From Clostridia bacterium (GTDB taxonomy: Bacteria; Bacillota_E; SLMV01; PUMD01): DNA of 5,701 nucleotides. The position numbers were made by a program, and so were the translations under genes. The notes under the pieces are model-generated. The model was not told where the DNA came from. It did not search any database and saw nothing but the letters and a program-made list of their open reading frames with translations. Every line of letters starts with the position of its first letter. Position 1 is the stretch's first letter. Location: positions 1 through 5,701 of the forward strand of contig SKXF01000444.1 of assembly GCA_007128555.1 (NCBI GenBank), read 5' to 3'. Of this stretch, positions 1-4,464 are shown one piece after another.

Positions 1-1
1 A

Positions 2-349
2 TCCCACGCCCTGCACCAGGTCGAACGAGTGACCGATCACGTGGCGATCCTTGATCGGGGACGTCTGGTGGTGGAGAAACCCCTCGAAGACATGAAGATC
101 GACGAGAAGCGCATCCGAGTAGCCTTCCAGGTGGACCCCCCTGGGGATCTCTTTGACCATCCAGACGTGGTGAAAATCGAACGCGATGGCAGGAAGTACC
201 TCGTCACGGTGCGCGGTTCCGTGGACGACATCATACACAAATGTTCTCGGATCCCCCACTTCGCCCTGGACGTCATTGATATGAACCTCGAGGAGATCTT
301 CCTGCAATACGCTCAATCTTCTGAGGAGGATCACACCCATGAGGCTTAA
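2..349 (+). CDS. ABC transporter ATP-binding protein, C-terminal fragment
   Basis: This is the end of a cytoplasmic ATPase subunit that would power the membrane protein encoded next. The frame is open from the window edge, so the Walker A, signature and Walker B motifs lie outside. The first visible residues read SHALHQVERVTDHVAILDRG, the classic end of an ABC ATPase: the switch (H-loop) histidine is the second residue, followed by the conserved 'hxExxxDxhxhLxxG' stretch. About 80 further residues form the variable C-terminal extension common in ABC-2 exporter ATPases (CcmA/NatA type), ending in NLEEIFLQY, the usual 'LEDxFLxL' tail. The TAA stop lies inside the next gene, giving an 11-nt overlap that implies translational coupling. 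The substrate cannot be told from this part. The family call is firm; the transported compound is unknown. Confidence 0.93.
   Translation, partial: SHALHQVERVTDHVAILDRGRLVVEKPLEDMKIDEKRIRVAFQVDPPGDLFDHPDVVKIERDGRKYLVTVRGSVDDIIHKCSRIPHFALDVIDMNLEEIFLQYAQSSEEDHTHEA
323..330 (+). promoter_or_regulatory. Ribosome binding site of the ABC-2 permease
   Basis: GAGGAGGA lies 8 nt before the ATG at 339, inside the end of the ATPase gene. It supports the choice of ATG 339 and the overlap between the two genes. Confidence 0.7.
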
Positions 350-1109
350 TCCAGGCCTTCTCGGCAAGGAACTCCGAGAGGCCCGCTGGAAATGGATCAT
401 CGGAGGAGGCGCACTCCTCGTCACGGCCCTGCTGCTACCTTTCGGGTTCGATATCCTGAGATCGTTCCTGTCCGATGCACCACCCCTGCCGGAGGCCTGG
501 GGATCGCTGGTCTCCTCGCAGCTGGGCGACTACACAACCTATCTCTGGATGAACTGGTACGGCAAGAACCTCTTCCAACTGGTGGTGGTCATCGCGGTAC
601 TGTTGGGCGCGGCACCCCTCGCAGGGGAGCGATCCCGGCGCAGCATGGAATTTCTGCTGTCCCAGCCGATCAGCAGGGCCACGATATTCCAGACCAAGTA
701 CGTCAGCGGCCTGACCTTGCTATGGAGCATAATCATCGTCACCACGGTCGCCATGGGGCCCTCATCGGCAGCAGCCGGACATAGCCTGGACCTTCTCAGG
801 TTCATCCGGGGCCTGCCTGTGACCCTGGCGGGCGCTTCGCTCTTCTACGCAATAAGCTGGGTGTATTCCGCTCTTCTCAGCGAGGAGATCAAGGCTGTGC
901 TGGCAGGCGGAGCCACGTGCGCGGCACTGATCGTCATCGGTTGGATCCCGGCGCTGAAGCCCGTCTCCCTTAGCAATCACCTGGCGGCAGCCCAGACCCT
1001 TCAGAGCAACGACATCCGCTGGGACGTGACCCTCGTTCTGCTGGGACTCTCCCTGGTGTGCATCGGCGTTGCGTGGCGGATCTTCAAATACCAGAGGACC
1101 ATGATCTGA
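339..1109 (+). CDS. ABC-2 type transporter permease
   Basis: This 256-residue integral membrane protein is the permease partner of the upstream ATPase. By eye there are six hydrophobic segments, near residues 18-38, 78-95, 122-140, 158-180, 186-206 and 228-246, the usual count for an ABC-2 permease. Between the second and third comes the family's cytoplasmic coupling region: LAGERSRRSMEFLLSQPISR (residues 94-113) fits the pattern of an acidic residue after TM2, a 'T/S-x-E-x-LLSxPISR' block and a lysine (K120). This resembles the ABC2_membrane families used by NatB-like, antibiotic-resistance and lipid exporters. The gene overlaps the ATPase by 11 nt and has its own Shine-Dalgarno. With only one permease visible, the transporter is probably a homodimer, or a second permease lies outside the window. 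The substrate is unknown. Confidence 0.92.
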   Translation: MRLNPGLLGKELREARWKWIIGGGALLVTALLLPFGFDILRSFLSDAPPLPEAWGSLVSSQLGDYTTYLWMNWYGKNLFQLVVVIAVLLGAAPLAGERSRRSMEFLLSQPISRATIFQTKYVSGLTLLWSIIIVTTVAMGPSSAAAGHSLDLLRFIRGLPVTLAGASLFYAISWVYSALLSEEIKAVLAGGATCAALIVIGWIPALKPVSLSNHLAAAQTLQSNDIRWDVTLVLLGLSLVCIGVAWRIFKYQRTMI

Positions 1110-1117
1110 AAGGAGGT
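1109..1117 (+). promoter_or_regulatory. Ribosome binding site of the YbjQ-family gene
   Basis: AAAGGAGGT is a near-perfect anti-16S match 7 nt before the ATG at 1125. It begins at the last base of the permease stop codon, so the small gene should be translated efficiently from the same transcript. Confidence 0.8.
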
Positions 1118-1124
1118 AAGGGGA

Positions 1125-1427
1125 ATGCTCCTCGCCACAAGTGATCTTCGCACCGAATACGAGGTCCTGGGACTGGTTCGTGGGAGCTGCATGCAGGCCA
1201 CTCACCTCGGGCGGGACATACTTGCCTCGCTGCGAAAGCTAGTCGGAGGCGAAGTCAGTGAATACGCCGACCTGCTCGCGCGAGCCCGGGATCAGGCCAT
1301 CGCCGAAATGATATCCGAAGCAGCTGACCTGGGAGCCAACGGCGTCATCGGGGTGCGGTTCTCGACAGCCAGCATCACCAGCGGCGCTGCCGAGGTGATC
1401 GTCTACGGCACAGCCGTCAAAATCTAG
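1125..1427 (+). CDS. YbjQ/UPF0145 family small protein
   Basis: This 100-residue protein matches the YbjQ (UPF0145, DUF74, 'heavy-metal-binding domain') family in length and in its ordered signatures. These are a 'hLGhVxG' strand (LGLVRG, residues 15-20), a VGGEVSEYADLLARAR block (40-55) corresponding to the family's GGR-SYE-LL-AR, the strongly conserved A-LGANGVIGVRF (66-79), and a C-terminal GTAVKI (95-100). Family members are small alpha/beta proteins thought to oligomerise as rings of pentamers. Their function is not established, and the metal-binding name is only a family label. Cys22 is the only cysteine. The gene follows the permease stop by 15 nt, so it is probably the last gene of the exporter operon. 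Two inverted repeats follow it. The family call is strong; its role with the transporter is inference. Confidence 0.9.
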   Translation: MLLATSDLRTEYEVLGLVRGSCMQATHLGRDILASLRKLVGGEVSEYADLLARARDQAIAEMISEAADLGANGVIGVRFSTASITSGAAEVIVYGTAVKI

Positions 1428-1435
1428 TTGAGAAT

Positions 1436-1458
1436 CGACTTCGGCCAGGTCCAAGTCG
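1436..1458 (+). repeat. Short inverted repeat after the YbjQ gene
   Basis: CGACTT (1436-1441) and AAGTCG (1453-1458) can form a 6-bp stem with an 11-nt loop, starting 8 nt after the YbjQ stop. There is no T-run after it. It may be part of an RNA 3'-end structure with the stronger hairpin downstream, or chance. Confidence 0.3.
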
Positions 1459-1469
1459 TCAATGCACGA

Positions 1470-1500
1470 TCCCCGCGGGCAAGGCTTTCCTCCGCGGGGA
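1470..1500 (+). terminator. Perfect GC-rich hairpin, possible terminator of the exporter operon
   Basis: TCCCCGCGG (1470-1478) and CCGCGGGGA (1492-1500) form a perfect 9-bp stem with a 13-nt loop, 42 nt past the YbjQ stop and between convergent genes. No T-tract follows on either strand, so this is not a canonical intrinsic terminator. It could stall polymerase or protect the transcript 3' end. The hairpin is seen; the termination role is inferred from position. Confidence 0.45.
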
Positions 1501-1565
1501 CGGCTTCTCCGGGTAGCACCGATTCTAAACCGTTCTGAACGCACGATGCAGTTGTTCATTTTGGT

Positions 1566-1599
1566 CCCCTGCGCCCCTTCCCCCTGGGCAACAGAGCCC
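1566..1599 (-). other. G-run cluster on the minus strand downstream of the deaminase
   Basis: On the minus strand the order is G3 (1599-1597), a 12-nt gap, G5 (1584-1580), 2 nt, G4 (1577-1574), 4 nt, G4 (1569-1566). This begins about 54 nt past the deaminase stop codon. It is a long-loop G-quadruplex candidate, weaker than the one at 4401-4424 because one loop is 12 nt. Confidence 0.3.
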
Positions 1600-1653
1600 T
1601 GCCGAGCGTCATCGGCGCTGGAATGCGCAAAGAATATCTGCAGGAGAAGGTGG

Positions 1654-2190
1654 TCAACGCAAACAGAGGCCCGACGAGTCGCCCTGGGAATCCAGCAATG
1701 CGCGGACAAATGCGACCATGCCTGCCGGCACACCCGGCAGATCTAGGAACTGGGCAAATAGCCGGGCACACTCCTCTTCCATCACGCCTCCTGTCAGATC
1801 AAAGGCTGCACCGCCGCATCGCGCAACCGTCTTGGAGTCGACCAGGAGATAGGTCCCCCCGTCTATAGGAGACGGCAGACCAAACACCACCCGCCCCACC
1901 CCCTCCGTCATCAACGCTGCCGTGCACATCACGCAGGGCTCCAGCGTGCTGTACAGGGTGAGGCTATCGCGCCTGGTCCCCGCAACGGGACTGTCCAGGA
2001 GCAGAAGCAGCTCGGCGTGGGATATCCTGTTGCGACGCTGACGATCGGTGGCATGGACCCGGGCGACGATCCCCTGTCCGGGGGCGACCAGTACGGCCGC
2101 ACAGGGCACTTCCCCCTGCTGCAGGGCTTCGCGGGCCGTCTTCAGAGCTTCTTTCATGTATCCAAGATCCTCTGGTGATGCACCATCCAT
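1654..2190 (-). CDS. Zinc-dependent nucleoside/tRNA adenosine deaminase family protein
   Basis: This 178-residue cytidine/deoxycytidylate-deaminase superfamily enzyme would hydrolytically remove an amino group from a base, nucleoside or tRNA adenosine. From ATG 2190 the zinc site is complete: His58 and catalytic Glu60 in SHAELLLL, then Cys86 and Cys89 in TLEPCVMC. The N-terminal helix and GEVPCAAVLV strand (residues 26-35) are typical of the TadA/guanine-deaminase branch. The loop before HAE, however, lacks the usual TadA 'N...DPTAHAE' residues, so a free base or nucleoside is as likely a substrate as tRNA. The roughly 70 residues after the zinc site are longer than in minimal TadA. ATG 2190 was chosen because GGGAGGGA lies just upstream and because the length fits the family. 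A GTG at 2271, also with a good site (AGGGGAG), would add 27 residues of no recognisable domain. The gene is convergent with the exporter operon and divergent from the GNAT gene. Confidence 0.88.
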   Translation of the reverse strand: MDGASPEDLGYMKEALKTAREALQQGEVPCAAVLVAPGQGIVARVHATDRQRRNRISHAELLLLLDSPVAGTRRDSLTLYSTLEPCVMCTAALMTEGVGRVVFGLPSPIDGGTYLLVDSKTVARCGGAAFDLTGGVMEEECARLFAQFLDLPGVPAGMVAFVRALLDSQGDSSGLCLR

Positions 2191-2195
2191 TGCTG

Positions 2196-2203
2196 TCCCT
2201 CCC
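2196..2203 (-). promoter_or_regulatory. Ribosome binding site selecting ATG 2190 of the deaminase
   Basis: On the minus strand GGGAGGGA ends 5 nt before the ATG at 2190. A competing site, AGGGGAG at 2284-2278, sits 6 nt before GTG 2271, so the start is favoured rather than proven. Confidence 0.55.
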
Positions 2204-2513
2204 AGGGCCACCAGCGGCGAGATATACCCTCTGGCGGCAATCGTTGCTGGTACATCATCTTCGCCCCTCACCCGATTCTCCCCTGCAAAAAGACATGCCG
2301 GAGTGAAGGAATCATGATGCTGAGATCAGGTGTTTGCCTTGACTGACAGGCACTGTTGGAGATTCTCAGCTTTGAAGTATATCGACTATTTTCTTAACCG
2401 GTTACTATTGCAAGTGCCAAAGAAATTAAAAGAGCAAGCAGACTACCCAGAAGTACTCCAATGGAAGAATATATAGGTAAGTTTGACCTGGCGAGAGCAT
2501 GGACGTGGTTGAC

Positions 2514-2544
2514 TTGCCCGGATCCTGCAGATCATGTGTATAAT
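2514..2544 (+). promoter_or_regulatory. Candidate sigma-70-type promoter for the GNAT/Nudix-HD pair
   Basis: A perfect -10 hexamer TATAAT (2539-2544) is preceded by TTGCCC (2514-2519) at a long 19-nt spacing. A better -35 match, TTGACT at 2509-2514, sits 24 nt away, too far for normal use. If active, transcription would begin near 2551 and leave a leader of about 115 nt before the ATG at 2667. I see no clear riboswitch or T-box signature in that leader. Confidence 0.35.
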
Positions 2545-2666
2545 CGTACCTGAGAGCATCGCCGATCCCGTGAACAATGGAACATAAGGGTGCTGCGACA
2601 ACCCGAGGCAAAACGACCGGAATAGGGTATTGGGTAACGTTGCATGACTTCTGGGGGGCCGTAACT

Positions 2667-3210
2667 ATGCACAGTTCCATCAAGATATTGCGGGAAGAAG
2701 ATGAGGAGGAACTGTTGGCGTTTGAGAGCCGGAACAGATCCTATTTCGAAACGATGGTACAGGTCGAGGAGAGAGATACTATACCCCTGAAGGATTCAAG
2801 GCAAGACACAGGGAATTGCTGAAAGAACAGGATCAAGATCTATCGCACTATTACCTGGTACGCAATGATGCCAGTCGCATCGTGGGAAGAATCAACCTTG
2901 TCAATATCGATCAAGCTACCTGTTCTGCTCACTTGGTTTCAGGGTTGGCGAAGACGATGCAGGACAGGATGTAGCAAGCAACGCCACGAAACTCCTGCTG
3001 GAGAGGATCACGGACGCAGGCATTACACACGTACACGCCAAGACAACGAAGGCGAACATTGCCTCACAGAGAGTCCTGGAGCGAAATGGATTCAACGCGA
3101 CCTACCGAGATGATGACGAGATATTTGAGTTGAACGGTCGGAAACTGCACTTTGTGCACTACACCTGGAATCCTCCACCGCAGGCAGGGTCCAGGGGAGG
3201 TGACCCATGA
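2667..3210 (+). pseudogene. GNAT N-acetyltransferase (RimJ/RimL-like), broken by two frameshifts
   Basis: No single frame covers this gene, but three consecutive pieces read as one GNAT protein that would acetylate an amine from acetyl-CoA. Piece one (2667-2777) gives 37 residues with LLAFESRNRSYFE, typical of RimJ/RimL-type N-termini. Piece two (2780-2935) gives YTPEGF, YYLVRN and IVGRINLVNID. Piece three (2938-3207) gives FRVGEDDAGQDVAS (acetyl-CoA loop, motif A) and ANIASQRVLERNGF (motif B). One extra T near 2778 (restoring DYYTPEGF) and one extra G near 2936 (restoring HLGFRVG) yield 181 residues with no internal stop, a normal family length. ATG 2667 follows a G-rich site at 2653-2658. 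The motif-A second glycine is Asp. The stop overlaps the next start. It is either a recently broken gene or an intact one with sequencing errors. Confidence 0.85.
3193..3203 (+). promoter_or_regulatory. Ribosome binding site of the Nudix-HD gene
   Basis: AGGGGAGGTGA, one of the strongest Shine-Dalgarno matches in the window, ends 3 nt before the ATG at 3207. It lies inside the last codons of the GNAT reading frame, so the Nudix-HD protein could still be made when the GNAT frame is broken. Confidence 0.8.
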
Positions 3211-4367
3211 ACCCAAGGACACTGGAAGAAGCCCTGAGGCCGCTGGACAGACCGGGCCGGGTCTGGTCTACGGGAGCCTATGTGACCATGGACGCGGGTT
3301 TTCTATTCGCCGGGGTGCTTTCACCGGAGGCTCTCCTGGCTTTCGCCATTGGAGGGCGCCGGGAGCAGGGTGAGAGCCTCCTGGAGACTCTCAGGCGCGA
3401 GGGTAGAGAGGAAGCCAACGTGGACCTTGAGCCAACCGATGCCGCCCACACCTGCTTCCTGATGGACGGGACCGCCCCTGAGCGGGTGGTGCTGCCTGAA
3501 TCCATGGCCCCCCGGCCAACCCTGGTGTGGACCGGACCGGTCCCCTTCGAGGGAAGATACCTGGACTACCTCTGCGTAGCCTGGAAGAGCCGTTTCCAGG
3601 GTCGTCCTCGACCCAGCTCAGAGATCGACCGCCTGTTGTGGATCGACGCTGAATCCCTGTGTCGCTCCCATTGGGACCGGGCCAAGATCCTGGGACAACC
3701 CGTGGCCCCCGGTACACCCATAAAGGTAACGGGAACCGCAGCCCGCGCTGCCACGTGGTTAAACATGCAGCAAGACACGGCCTGTCCCAGCGTCCGTGAC
3801 GCTCTCAGCCGCGCCCGTAAGATCCTGTCTCGTCACGGGGCAGCCCCTCGCCTGGTGAAGCACTCGGAGAAGGTAACTTCGGTAGCTCTGGCCCTGGGAC
3901 GCCGACTAAGGGCCACCGGGCACAGCCTGGATCTTTCCCAGCTGGCCACAGCGGCCATGTGCCACGACGTGGGCAGAACCCATGCCGACTCACGGGTGGC
4001 GGCCGGTCTGGAGCACGCCAGGGCCTCAGCCCACATCCTGAACAGCGAAGGGCTGGACCACCTGGCTCCTGCAGTGGCAAATCACATCCTGCCTGTCATC
4101 GTGAATCCGGGCCTACGAGATGACTTGCTTGAGAGGGTGCTCTTCTACGCCGACAAGGTCGTGGGCCTTGAATACATGGGGATCGGGGCCCGCCTGGACG
4201 ACTTCGCGGCCCGGAGGCCGGATCTGACCGACGAAATAGACAGGACCAGGGCCCCCCTTGCCAGGCTGCAGGGCCAACTGGCCTCGGCTGCCGGTCTGAC
4301 CACGGAAACCCTGGAACTCGTATGCTACCTGGCGGCGCTGTCGGAGACAGCAGACCCCCCGGGATGA
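3207..4367 (+). CDS. Nudix hydrolase - HD phosphohydrolase fusion protein
   Basis: This 386-residue, apparently soluble protein has two hydrolase domains. The N-terminal half (about 20-155) is a Nudix fold: its box starts at Gly50 and keeps Glu56, Arg64-Glu65 and Glu68-Glu69, the Mg-binding REUXEE core that cleaves nucleoside diphosphates linked to another moiety. Two less critical positions are altered: the residue after RE is Gly66, and the late glycine is Asn71. WKSRF and EIDRLLWIDAESL match the later strands and helix. The C-terminal half (about 196-340) is an HD domain with a full metal set: His219, His253-Asp254 in MCHDVGR, and Asp316 in YADKVVG, plus His270 and His293. HD enzymes remove phosphates from nucleotides or related compounds. 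The start overlaps the GNAT stop as ATGA. The substrate is unknown; each domain call is strong. Confidence 0.9.
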   Translation: MNPRTLEEALRPLDRPGRVWSTGAYVTMDAGFLFAGVLSPEALLAFAIGGRREQGESLLETLRREGREEANVDLEPTDAAHTCFLMDGTAPERVVLPESMAPRPTLVWTGPVPFEGRYLDYLCVAWKSRFQGRPRPSSEIDRLLWIDAESLCRSHWDRAKILGQPVAPGTPIKVTGTAARAATWLNMQQDTACPSVRDALSRARKILSRHGAAPRLVKHSEKVTSVALALGRRLRATGHSLDLSQLATAAMCHDVGRTHADSRVAAGLEHARASAHILNSEGLDHLAPAVANHILPVIVNPGLRDDLLERVLFYADKVVGLEYMGIGARLDDFAARRPDLTDEIDRTRAPLARLQGQLASAAGLTTETLELVCYLAALSETADPPG

Positions 4368-4400
4368 CCGCCTTCTCCCCAGTTCGGCCCTTGTTGCTGG

Positions 4401-4424
4401 CCCCCACCCCTCTCCCCCACTCCC
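4401..4424 (-). other. G-quadruplex motif between convergent genes
   Basis: The plus strand has C-runs at 4401-4405, 4407-4410, 4414-4418 and 4422-4424. The minus strand therefore reads G3-N3-G5-N3-G4-N1-G5, which fits the strict four-run rule with loops of 1-7 nt. It starts about 40 nt after the protease stop on that strand and lies 34 nt after the Nudix-HD stop on the other. No hairpin-plus-T-run terminator is visible in this 97-nt spacer, so the motif may contribute to transcript ending or to separating the convergent genes. The motif is seen; the role is inferred. Confidence 0.6.
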
Positions 4425-4464
4425 GGCACCAGAAATTATAACCTTCATCCCAAGATGCGCATGG

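Larger units (their letters stand above)
2191..2666. other. Spacer between divergent genes, AT-richer, with candidate promoter elements
   Basis: These 476 nt separate the deaminase (minus) from the GNAT gene (plus). The stretch from about 2290 to 2500 is visibly richer in A and T than the flanking genes, as expected for promoter DNA. It holds a perfect 10-bp palindrome, TAACCGGTTA (2395-2404), which could be an operator, and a TATAAT at 2539-2544 listed separately. If the deaminase starts at GTG 2271, positions 2191-2271 belong to it. I see no RNA gene or convincing protein gene here. Short open stretches on both strands lack a good start or ribosome binding site. Confidence 0.5.

Noticed and set aside
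1428..1653. Possible SRP RNA or tRNA gene beside the deaminase, as seen near tadA in many Bacillota
   Set aside because: Neither the conserved SRP core (GGTCAGG...GGAAGG) nor a tRNA T-loop pattern (GGTTCGA) occurs here on either strand.
1885..1907. G-rich stretch on the minus strand inside the deaminase gene
   Set aside because: Only three runs of three or more G are present, and they encode the Glu-Gly-Val-Gly-Arg-Val segment, so codon choice explains them.
2461..2553. Small plus-strand open frame of 30 codons starting at ATG 2461
   Set aside because: No ribosome binding site, no recognisable protein pattern, and it overlaps the candidate promoter of the GNAT gene.
2577..2666. Upstream ATG at 2577 in frame with the GNAT gene, adding 30 residues
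   Set aside because: The extra residues match nothing in GNAT N-termini, while ATG 2667 begins right at the usual 'I-x-L-R-x-E-D' start of the family.
2426..2683. Minus-strand 85-codon open frame
   Set aside because: It has no family signature, no good start site, and lies over the spacer and promoter region; it reads as chance.
4431..4441. TATAAT on the minus strand just after the protease stop
   Set aside because: There is no -35 at proper spacing, and transcription from it would only run antisense into the Nudix-HD gene.
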